Below are positions 17,201 to 24,762 of a DNA stretch of 43,003 nt, piece after piece. The notes under the pieces are model-generated. The model ran no database searches. It worked only from the letters and a program-made list of their open reading frames with translations, and was not told the origin of the DNA. A program made the position numbers and the translations under genes. The stretch is from positions 1-43,003 of the forward strand of contig JAJEAR010000061.1 of the NCBI GenBank assembly GCA_022822665.1, in the 5' to 3' direction. Each line of letters opens with the position of its first letter. Within the stretch, counting starts at the first letter, position 1. The stretch comes from Alphaproteobacteria bacterium (GTDB taxonomy: Bacteria > Pseudomonadota > Alphaproteobacteria > Thalassobaculales > Thalassobaculaceae).

Positions 17201-18358
17201 TCAATCCAGCACGGCAAACGGATCGACTTCGATCAGCATTTCCGGCCGCAGCAGGGCCTCGCAAACCAGACCGGTCGAAGCCGGGAACGGTTGCCGCATC
17301 AGTTGCGATCGCACGTCGGCAACGCGACGGTATTCCTTCAGTGCCGGCGGCGTCACATATTCGATGGTCTTGACCAGGCTGCCGGCGTGGCCGCCCGCCG
17401 CCTCGACCACCTTGAGAATATTGCCGTAGGTGTATCCCGCCTGCGCAACCACATCGCCGTCATGCACGACACGCTGGGTTTCGGGATCAAGGGACCCTTG
17501 TCCGGACAGGAACAGCAGATTGCCCGCGCGCACGCCCGGACTGTAGGTCAAACGGTCGTAGCGGCTCCAGCCAGGATTGACAGCAACCGGCGTGTCATGC
17601 GCAGCAATGAAGTCGTACTGGATCAGGGCTTCGGGATGGCACAGTCGCGGCATGATGATGCCGGCGGCGCCGGGGTAGACCGGTCCCAGGAACTGCTTTC
17701 GTACCTTCCCGGTACCGCGGTAATCGGCCAGGGCTGCCGGAGTGATATAGTCCAGGGTCTTGACCACCCGGTCCAGACCCAGGCCGAACGCCGCCAGCAT
17801 CTCCCTGGCCCGTTCGAAAATAGCTTCGGTCTGGGCCACGACATCGCCGGGACCGATAATGTTGCCGTCGCCGTCGAGGGGCTCGATCGTCGGCAGGAAA
17901 ATGACGCCGGCCGACTCCCGGGCCGATGGCAGTCCGGGCAATGCGGCCGCCACCGGACCCGCCGTCACCTCGATTTCGATCAGCGCATCCGGTCGCAACA
18001 GTGCCCGAACCGGTACCGTGTTGACGGCGGGCCTGTGGTCGCCAAACAGGTCATCGCGAACCGCAGCCGCCTCACGATAGCGTTCGATACCTTCGGGTCG
18101 AACATATTCAACCACCCGAACCACGTCGGCGAGAGTCTTTCCCGCACCTTCGAGTATGGCCCCGATCTTGTCCCAGGCCGTACGGGCCTGCCGGCGCATG
18201 TCACCCCTGACTACCATCCGTCCGGTTTCGGGATCGTGTTCGGAAGCGGTATGGCCGGACAGGTAGACAAGACTGCCGGTATCGATTCCAAGAGAAAAGG
18301 AGTAGCGGGAATAGTCAAACCACGGGAAACGCACGGGTCGAACCGCGACAGGGGGCAC
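17201..18358 (-). CDS. fusion of three tandem RidA (YjgF/YER057c/UK114) domains
   Basis: Protein of 385 residues, three times the usual RidA length of about 128. Domain 1 covers about 10-133 (SLVYLSGHTA ... ALIEIEVTA), domain 2 about 137-253 (GVIFLPTIEPLDGDGN ... ALIQYDF) and domain 3 about 258-384 (NLLFLSGQGSLDPETQ ... LIEVDPF). RidA proteins are trimers with active sites between subunits, so this chain could fold as a built-in pseudo-trimer. The arginine that hydrolyses enamine/imine intermediates in RidA (R105 in E. coli) is absent in all three repeats by hand alignment (about N113, A232, S361), so classical deaminase activity is doubtful. Starts with GTG, with GGAG 7 bases upstream. First gene of a unit with the two MaoC halves. 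Confidence 0.88.
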   Translation of the reverse strand: MPPVAVRPVRFPWFDYSRYSFSLGIDTGSLVYLSGHTASEHDPETGRMVVRGDMRRQARTAWDKIGAILEGAGKTLADVVRVVEYVRPEGIERYREAAAVRDDLFGDHRPAVNTVPVRALLRPDALIEIEVTAGPVAAALPGLPSARESAGVIFLPTIEPLDGDGNIIGPGDVVAQTEAIFERAREMLAAFGLGLDRVVKTLDYITPAALADYRGTGKVRKQFLGPVYPGAAGIIMPRLCHPEALIQYDFIAAHDTPVAVNPGWSRYDRLTYSPGVRAGNLLFLSGQGSLDPETQRVVHDGDVVAQAGYTYGNILKVVEAAGGHAGSLVKTIEYVTPPALKEYRRVADVRSQLMRQPFPASTGLVCEALLRPEMLIEVDPFAVLD

Positions 18359-18539
18359 AGTCGGTCTCCGGAATCAATACGCGTTGAAGACGGATGCTAG
18401 GAGCGGCCGGATTCCGGGTCAAGCCGGAGCCCCGGAGCTGCAGGAACATTTCTTGCTGAGGGTGAGGGGCTGGCTCCGGGTGAATCGGGCTGACCGAAAG
18501 CGGCTGGAGGGTGCTCCGGTTACGGTTCAACGGGACTGA

Positions 18540-18900
18540 CGGAGGGTCAGAGCCGCCGGGCAGCGCGTGTTTGCTCGGCGAGCGCAGTTGTCCTGTGGCG
18601 CGCGGTTGCGCGGCGTGATCTCGGGGCCAGGCATCGGGCGGATTGAGGATGGCGTCGAGGGCGTCCCGGGGCCAGGCGACATGGTGTTGGTTGGCCCCGG
18701 GCCGGTAGCCCGGAAGCGGCCCTGGAAGCGAACGATGGCGATGGCTTCGTTGGTCAGGCGGGCGAGGTTGCGCGACATGTGGCGCGCATGGACCCTGCAG
18801 CAGTCTTCGTCGCAGGTGAAATCGCGAGCGCAAGGCACAAACGACTTTCAACAATCCGGTTCTCCCTGACCAGCCCGGCAACTCCTCGGGACCGGTGCGG
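18540..18900 (-). pseudogene. relic of an ISAs1-family transposase (C-terminal part, frameshifted)
   Basis: Three leftward frames carry consecutive pieces of the ISAs1-type transposase C-terminus. One has REN(R)IVES, the next DFTCDEDCCRVHARHMSRNL followed by ARLTNEAIAIVRFQGRF, and the third NQHHVAWPRDALDAILN. At least two frameshifts separate them, and no N-terminal two thirds is present. It lies in a roughly 780-base gap between the RidA operon and the peptide importer. Confidence 0.6.
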
Positions 18901-19143
18901 CCGGCGGCGAGCGGATATCAGCGATCGAGGACGTGGAGCGAATGCAAGGGCGCGGTCCGGTTTCGTAACGGATCCGGAGCAACGCCACGAACCGGCCGGC
19001 CGACGGACGCCGTTGCGTACCGGCACCGGATGAGCTCAGCCCGGTCGCGGGCAACTGGCCTCTCAGGCGTCCCGGCTGTCGTGACAGAGCAGCAGGTAAT
19101 CACGGGGGGACCGCAATTCGGCACGGCGGCTTGATCCCGCCGT

Positions 19144-20151
19144 TCACGATGACTGGTGACGTGACTCCTGCAAGGCCAGTTCGCCCGGAAAGTGACAGGC
19201 AGCACTGTGGCCCGCCTCGATCTCGATGAGCGCGGGTTCGCGTGACGTGCAGATATCCCGTGCAATCGGGCACCGATTGGCAAACCGGCATCCTTGCGGC
19301 AGGTTGACCGGATCCGGCGGGTCACCGGGAATGAGAATCCGCTCCCGTCGCGACCGCTTTGACATGTCGATCGACGGGACGGCGGAGAGCAGTGCCGCGG
19401 TGTAGGGGTGTTGCGGCCTGTTGAACAGGCGGATGCGGTCCGCGTACTCGACGATCCGACCCATGTACATCACGGCAACGTGATCGGACATGTGCTGCAC
19501 AACCCCAAGGTCGTGGCTGATGAACAGGTAGGTCAGGCCGTATTCCGTCTGCAACCGGCGCAGGAGGTTCAGGATCTGCGCCTGGACCGCGACGTCGAGG
19601 GCCGAGACGGGCTCGTCACAGATGACCAGCTTCGGCCGGGTTGCGAGTGCCCGGGCGATGCCGATCCGCTGGCGCTGGCCGCCGGAAAACTGGTGTGGAA
19701 ACAGCCGAAGCTGTTCCGGATGCAGGCCGGCCGCGGCAAACAGCTCGGCAACGATCTGCTGCTTGACCTCCGGCGACCTGTCCGTCAGTGCGTCCAGTGG
19801 CTCACGGACCAGTGCTTCGGCGCGGCGGCGCGGATCGAGCGCGGAGTAGGGATCCTGGAAAATGAACTGGACCTTCGAGCGAACCCGGCGCAGGTCCTCG
19901 CCCTTCAGACCGAGCAGTTCCTCGCCCTCGAGACTGACCGATCCACCGGCGGCGTTGACCAGCCGCGCGATGGCCAGCGCAGCGGTGGTCTTGCCTGATC
20001 CGCTCTCGCCGACGATCGCCATTGTTTCGCCGGTCGCAACGGTGAACGACACGTCATCCACCGCGCGCAGGTAGCTTCTCGGACCCAGGATGCCGCGACG
20101 CCTCACGGCGAACCGGACCTGCAGGTTCCGGACCTCCAGCAGCGCCCTCAC
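19144..20151 (-). CDS. dppF: peptide/nickel-type ABC transporter ATPase, DppF/OppF class
   Basis: Protein of 335 residues. Walker A is GESGSGKTT, signature FSGGQRQRIGIARAL, Walker B LVICDEPVSALD, H-loop FISHDLG. The C-terminal oligopeptide domain holds the cysteines CRFANRCPIARDIC and a final AACHFP, the Fe-S/metal-like cysteine set of this class. Start is GTG at 20151, overlapping the previous stop as GTGA. Second ATPase of the importer and last gene of the leftward operon. Confidence 0.92.
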   Translation of the reverse strand: MRALLEVRNLQVRFAVRRRGILGPRSYLRAVDDVSFTVATGETMAIVGESGSGKTTAALAIARLVNAAGGSVSLEGEELLGLKGEDLRRVRSKVQFIFQDPYSALDPRRRAEALVREPLDALTDRSPEVKQQIVAELFAAAGLHPEQLRLFPHQFSGGQRQRIGIARALATRPKLVICDEPVSALDVAVQAQILNLLRRLQTEYGLTYLFISHDLGVVQHMSDHVAVMYMGRIVEYADRIRLFNRPQHPYTAALLSAVPSIDMSKRSRRERILIPGDPPDPVNLPQGCRFANRCPIARDICTSREPALIEIEAGHSAACHFPGELALQESRHQSS

Positions 20152-21131
20152 AACGCCTCCGCGTGCCAGCAATCGGCGGTGTGGTCCGGGCCGAAAGCGA
20201 TGGGCCCGGGTCGCCTGCTGTCGCATTCGTCCGTGCGATGGACACACCGCGAAGCAAACAGGCAGGCATCGGCGCCGAATTCCGACAGCGAGGGCACGAC
20301 CCCGCCCACCTCCGTCAACTCGTCGCGGGTTTCAGTCAATGGCACCTGGATATGTGGCACGCAGGAAATCAAACCCCGGGTATAGGGATGGCGCGGATGG
20401 CTGATCAGCGCGTCGACGGGACCGATTTCAGCCGTGCGGCCCGCATACATGACGATCATCCGGTCGGCCATCTCGGCCACGGCACCCATGTCGTGGGTAA
20501 TCAGGATGATCGATGTTCCCGTCTCCCGCCGCAGGTCGCGCAACAGATCGAAGATCTGCGCCTGGACCGTCACGTCCAGTGCAGTTGTCGGCTCGTCTGC
20601 AATCAGGATCTTCGGCCTGCAAGCCAGGGCGATGGCGATCATGACCCTTTGTCGCTGGCCGCCCGACATCTGGAACGGGTAATCCGCCAGCCGGGAGCGG
20701 GGGTTCGGGATACGGACTGCATCCAGCAGGTCGCCCGCGGCGTTCCATGCGGCGGAACGCGAGAGGTTCTGGTGCGCGCGCAGGACCTCGGCGATCTGTT
20801 CGCCCACGGTATAGACCGGGTTGAGCGATGTCATCGGTTCCTGGAAGATCATCGAGATCTCGTTGCCCCTGATCTCCCGCATTCGCCGCTCGCTGGCGCC
20901 CACCAGTTCTTCCCCGTCGAATTCAATAGATCCGGACGCGATGCTCCCGATCTGTTGCGGCAACAGTCCCATGATGCCCAGTGCCGTCATGGACTTGCCG
21001 CAACCGCTTTCCCCGACAAGGCTGATCGCCTCGCCCTCAGCGAGGTCGAAGCCGAGATCGTCGATGACCGGCGCCACCCCGTCCCGGGTCCTGAGCTCTA
21101 TTCGCAGGTTCCTGACGCGCAGCAGGCTCAC
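20148..21131 (-). CDS. dppD: peptide/nickel-type ABC transporter ATPase, DppD/OppD class
   Basis: Protein of 327 residues. Walker A is GESGCGKSM, the Q-loop is MIFQEPMTSLNPVYTVG, signature MSGGQRQRVMIAIAL, Walker B ILIADEPTTALD, H-loop LITHDMG. The C-terminal cysteine region reads ACLFASRCVHRTDEC ending DCWHAE. GTG start at 21131 overlaps the permease stop as GTGA, the same arrangement as at the next junction, so translation is coupled along the operon. Confidence 0.92.
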   Translation of the reverse strand: MSLLRVRNLRIELRTRDGVAPVIDDLGFDLAEGEAISLVGESGCGKSMTALGIMGLLPQQIGSIASGSIEFDGEELVGASERRMREIRGNEISMIFQEPMTSLNPVYTVGEQIAEVLRAHQNLSRSAAWNAAGDLLDAVRIPNPRSRLADYPFQMSGGQRQRVMIAIALACRPKILIADEPTTALDVTVQAQIFDLLRDLRRETGTSIILITHDMGAVAEMADRMIVMYAGRTAEIGPVDALISHPRHPYTRGLISCVPHIQVPLTETRDELTEVGGVVPSLSEFGADACLFASRCVHRTDECDSRRPGPIAFGPDHTADCWHAEAL

Positions 21132-22000
21132 CGCTGTCTCAGTTTCGGGTTGAGGGCATCGTTCAGGCCGTCGCCTATCAGCGAGATGCACAGGACCGTG
21201 ATGAAGATCGCGAGGCCCGGGAACGTCACCGTGTAGCTGGCGTCAAGGATGTACTGGCGGTTCGAACCGATTATCTGCCCCCAGCTGACCACGTTCGGAT
21301 CGGTCAGGCCCAGGAAGGACAGTCCGGCTTCGAACAGGATCGCCGTGCCGACCATCAGGGCCGACTGCACGATGATCGGCGGCATCGCGTTCGGCAGGAT
21401 GACGGTAAACATCAGCTTTGCGTTGCCGGCACCCGAGGCCCGCGAGGCGATGACGAACTCGAGCTCGCGAATTCGCAGGAACTCGGCCCGGGTGATGCGG
21501 GCGACCGCGGTCCACGACACGACGCCGATGGCAAAGGTGATCATGGCCAGGGACGCGCCGAACAGTGCCACCAGGACCATGGAAAACAGGAGGGTGGGGA
21601 GGACCTGGAAGAACTCCGTGGTCCGCATGAGCACTTCCTCGACCCACCCGCGATAGAAGCCGGCGACGGCTCCGATCGTCACACCGATGAAGATCGAGAC
21701 CATGGCGGCGGCCAGACCGATCAGCAGGGAGACCCGCGCGCCGTTGATGATCATCGCCAGGAGATCCCGGCCCAGGTAATCGGTCCCGAGCAGGAATCCG
21801 TGTTCCCCCGGCGGCGAGAACGGTGACCAGACCATGTCGAACGGATCGGTCGGATACAGGTACGGACCCGCCACCGCACCGATGGTGATCAGGAACAGCA
21901 CGATCAGTGCCGCAACCGCCGCGTGGTTGCGCACAAACATGTCCCAGGCTTCGGCAAGCGGACTGCGCGCCCGTACGGTCGTCATGACCTCGTTGCTCAT
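21128..22000 (-). CDS. dppC: peptide-type ABC permease, DppC class
   Basis: Protein of 290 residues. N-terminal cytoplasmic segment and first membrane helix (AALIVLFLITIGAVAGPYLY), then the OppC_N mark HGFLLGTDYLGRDLLAMIIN and the EAA-type loop ASGAGNAKLMFTVILPNAMP that contacts the ATPases. The true start is ATG 22000, overlapping the dppB stop by 4 bases; the open frame upstream of it is out-of-phase sequence of dppB. Confidence 0.92.
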   Translation of the reverse strand: MSNEVMTTVRARSPLAEAWDMFVRNHAAVAALIVLFLITIGAVAGPYLYPTDPFDMVWSPFSPPGEHGFLLGTDYLGRDLLAMIINGARVSLLIGLAAAMVSIFIGVTIGAVAGFYRGWVEEVLMRTTEFFQVLPTLLFSMVLVALFGASLAMITFAIGVVSWTAVARITRAEFLRIRELEFVIASRASGAGNAKLMFTVILPNAMPPIIVQSALMVGTAILFEAGLSFLGLTDPNVVSWGQIIGSNRQYILDASYTVTFPGLAIFITVLCISLIGDGLNDALNPKLRQR

Positions 22001-22977
22001 GCGCCGCGTCCCCTGAGCCGCGGATCGATCATCCTCAGGACCAGGTCTGTCAGGAGGTTGCCGACAATGACGACCAGTGCCGAGAAGAACAGGATGCCCA
22101 GGATCGTCGGCGTGTCGCGCGCGATGATCGACTGAAAGGCCAGTGTTCCCAGGCCGGGCCAGCTGAAGACGGCCTCGACCAGCACCGCACCCGAAACAAC
22201 CGCGGAGAACTGCAGTCCCGCCAGGGTGACCACCGGCGACAACGCGTTCTTCAGCGCGTGCTTGTATACCACGTGGCGTTCCGCCAGCCCCTTGGCCTTG
22301 GCCGTACGCACGTAATCGGAGCCCAGCGTCTCCAGCATGGTGGCGCGTGCCAGCCGGGAATACAGCGCGAGAAAGATGGAGGCCAGCGTGATCGCCGGCA
22401 GGACGAGGTGGCGCAGGACATCCAGTGCATGCACCACGAATCCGCCCTCGATGGTCACATCCTGCATGCCAGCGACCGGAAACCACGGGATCTTCAGGGA
22501 AAAGACGATCAACAGCAGGATACCGGTCCAGAACACCGGCGCCGAATAGCCGAACAGTGCCAGCATGGTCACGAAATGCGATGCAATGCCGTTCGGCTGC
22601 CGGGCCGAGATCACTCCCAGCACCACCCCGACCACAAGGGCCAGGATCTGCGCCGTGAAGACGAGCAGCAGTGTTGCCGGCAGGCGTTCGAGGATCAGTT
22701 TGGTAACCGGATCATTGTAGAAGAAGGAATAGCCGAGGTCGAAGTGCAGGATCCTTCCGACATAGCGTCCAAGCTGGACCGGAAACGGTTGATCCAGCCC
22801 GTAATCGGCCCGGATCTGGTCAAGCACTTCCTTATCGGCCCCGCCCATGGACTGGGATATCGTGTCGGCGACATCCCCCGGGGCAAGGTACATCAGCGAA
22901 AAGTTCAGGATCAGTACCGCGGTCAGCAGGACGACCGCGTAGAAGATGCGGATCAGAAGGGACTGCAAGACTCTCAC
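21997..22977 (-). CDS. dppB: peptide-type ABC permease, DppB class
   Basis: Protein of 326 residues with about six membrane helices. Marks are the N-terminal LNFSLMYLAPGD, the GRYVGRILHFDLGYSF segment of the family and the EAA loop TAKAKGLAERHVVYKHALKN. Starts with GTG at 22977, 55 bases after the binding-protein stop, with a stable hairpin between them. Confidence 0.92.
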   Translation of the reverse strand: MRVLQSLLIRIFYAVVLLTAVLILNFSLMYLAPGDVADTISQSMGGADKEVLDQIRADYGLDQPFPVQLGRYVGRILHFDLGYSFFYNDPVTKLILERLPATLLLVFTAQILALVVGVVLGVISARQPNGIASHFVTMLALFGYSAPVFWTGILLLIVFSLKIPWFPVAGMQDVTIEGGFVVHALDVLRHLVLPAITLASIFLALYSRLARATMLETLGSDYVRTAKAKGLAERHVVYKHALKNALSPVVTLAGLQFSAVVSGAVLVEAVFSWPGLGTLAFQSIIARDTPTILGILFFSALVVIVGNLLTDLVLRMIDPRLRGRGA

Positions 22978-22995
22978 TGAAACGCCCTGCGAAGG

Positions 22996-23027
22996 ATGGC
23001 CGGGGCAGGGTGTCCCGCCCCGGCCAT
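22996..23027 (-). terminator. hairpin between the peptide-binding protein gene and the permease genes
   Basis: Exact 11-base arms (22996-23006 and 23017-23027) with an inner GGG/CCC pairing. Located just after the first gene of a leftward operon. In binding-protein-first ABC operons such a structure commonly lowers downstream expression or protects the upstream message, giving excess binding protein; no U-run is present. Confidence 0.5.
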
Positions 23028-23032
23028 GCCCG

Positions 23033-24610
23033 TCAGTCCTTCAGGTACGTCATGTCGATCGGTGTCGACGTGCCCCATATTCCCAACGGCGGATTACCCA
23101 CCTTGCCCGAATATATCGTATGATAGGGAAGTGTATTCGTGTGATACACTGGAAGTTCATCTGCAATTATTGTCTGAAATTCCTGGTAAAGAGCCTTGCG
23201 TTTCTCAGCGTCGGATTCGACCGCGGCCAACGCCAGGATTTCGTCTACCCTGGAATTGGCATAGCCCTGGGTATTGGACCAGACTCCCTTGCCGACGTTA
23301 TCCGACACATAGGTCCGGTGCACGCCGATCACGGGGTCGCCCCAGTTGAACACGGTATCCCAGGACATGTCGAAGTCCATTTCACCCATGCGCTTGGCCC
23401 AGGTCGGGAAGTCGGCCGATGCCCGGACCTCGACTGCAATGCCGATTTTCTTCAGGGCGGCCCTGACGTATTCGACCTGCGGCTTCACACCGGGCCAGCC
23501 GAAATCGATGGTCAGGTCGAAGCGCTTGCCGTCCTGCATCGGAAACCCGGCTTCATCCAGCAGCGAGTTGGCTTTCTCCAGATCGACATCGTAGATCTCG
23601 ACCTCTCTGAAGTAGAACGGGCTGTCCGGGTGAATGCCTGTCCGGCTGTCAGCGGCGGTACCCTGCATCAACGCCTTCTGGATGAAGTTCTTGTCGACCG
23701 CGTAGGCAATCGCCTTGCGAACGCGTACATCCTTCAGGGGCCCCCGCTGCGTGTTCATGGCCAGCCAGTCAAGCGGACCGATGGCGCCGTAACCCTCGGG
23801 CGTCACCTCAAGTCCGTCGACCTTCTTCAGCCGGTTGACCATCTGGGGGTTCGATTCGAACGCCCCCATGTGCAGTTCGCCGTTCTCGTAGGCAATAGTC
23901 CGCGCGGCGATATCGGGAATGATGCGCATCACGATCTTGTCCAGGTACGGTCGACCCTCGATGAAGAAATCGTCGAAGCGCTCCAGGATCACGTGTTCGC
24001 CGTTCTTGAACTCGACCAGCTTGAAGGGGCCGGAGCCGACAACGTTCTCGTTGTTGCGTGGATGCGTCTTGACTGCCTCGATCGGTCCGTCGCCATAGAT
24101 GTGCCTGGGGAGGATCGACATCAGCTGACCCGACATGGCGAGCATCAGGGCCGGGTGCGGCCTGGACAGCTTCAGGACAGCAGTGTGCTCGTCCGGCGTC
24201 TCGACCGTCTCGACCGGCGCGAACATGGTCTTGAACGGGTGGTTGGCCTTGATCACCTCGACCGAAAAGGCAATGTCCGCGGACGTCACAGGCTGACCAT
24301 CGTGGAACACCGCATTCTTCACGAGGTTCAGCGTCACTGTCAGACCGTCATCGCTGACGTCCCAGGATTCCGCCAGGTACGGTTGCGGGGTCCAGTCCTC
24401 GTCGTACCGCAGGGGCGATGCGAAAAGCTGGGCCGTCGGATACCCGGTCACGATGCCGGACTGTACCGCCCCATTCAGCGTGCGCGGGTTCGAGCCCAGC
24501 ACGGTGATGAGGGTCCCGCCGCGAACCGGATCATCGGCGAGGGCGTGGCCGGCCGCAATCGTCGCCAGCACGGTGGACACGATCATCCCCTTGACCAGGT
24601 GTTTCATCAT
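23033..24610 (-). CDS. periplasmic solute-binding protein, family 5 (peptide/opine/nickel type)
   Basis: Protein of 525 residues with a signal peptide (MMKHLVKGMIVSTVLATIAA, likely cut after HALA). The mature part is SBP_bac_5: RGGTLITVLGSNPRTLNG at the start, LAESWDVSDDGLTVTLNL, FHDGQPVTSADI, VGSGPFKLVEF, and VRKAIAYAVDKNFI in domain II. It should capture a peptide-like or other small solute for the DppBCDF complex. A GGGGTGAG ribosome site sits right before the ATG pair. Being divergent from an amidohydrolase suggests that the ligand is hydrolysed at a C-N bond after import (inference). Confidence 0.92.
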   Translation of the reverse strand: MMKHLVKGMIVSTVLATIAAGHALADDPVRGGTLITVLGSNPRTLNGAVQSGIVTGYPTAQLFASPLRYDEDWTPQPYLAESWDVSDDGLTVTLNLVKNAVFHDGQPVTSADIAFSVEVIKANHPFKTMFAPVETVETPDEHTAVLKLSRPHPALMLAMSGQLMSILPRHIYGDGPIEAVKTHPRNNENVVGSGPFKLVEFKNGEHVILERFDDFFIEGRPYLDKIVMRIIPDIAARTIAYENGELHMGAFESNPQMVNRLKKVDGLEVTPEGYGAIGPLDWLAMNTQRGPLKDVRVRKAIAYAVDKNFIQKALMQGTAADSRTGIHPDSPFYFREVEIYDVDLEKANSLLDEAGFPMQDGKRFDLTIDFGWPGVKPQVEYVRAALKKIGIAVEVRASADFPTWAKRMGEMDFDMSWDTVFNWGDPVIGVHRTYVSDNVGKGVWSNTQGYANSRVDEILALAAVESDAEKRKALYQEFQTIIADELPVYHTNTLPYHTIYSGKVGNPPLGIWGTSTPIDMTYLKD

Positions 24611-24762
24611 CTCACCCCCGATTGGATTATCCTTGACCCGAAGACTAGCCGACGTCGACGGGAGAGCGAAAGTGGTTCATGAGGTCTGGCGCCAGCCCCC
24701 GGAACGGAGTCCGGCAGCGCCTGGACCGGCTCTCGACCCGGCCGTCAACAGGAGAACGTGTC
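24611..24762. promoter_or_regulatory. 152-base divergent control region between the peptide importer and the amidohydrolase
   Basis: Both flanking units must start here. An ATTATC at 24626-24631 reads GATAAT on the leftward strand but would leave a leader of under 10 bases, so I do not call it. The rightward gene has AGGAG at 24750-24754, 8 bases before its GTG start. A short CGACGTCG palindrome lies near 24650. No regulator gene is adjacent. Confidence 0.35.

Noticed and set aside
24626..24631. GATAAT as a -10 box for the peptide-binding protein gene
   Set aside because: It would leave a leader of fewer than about 10 bases before the ATG and has no matching -35.
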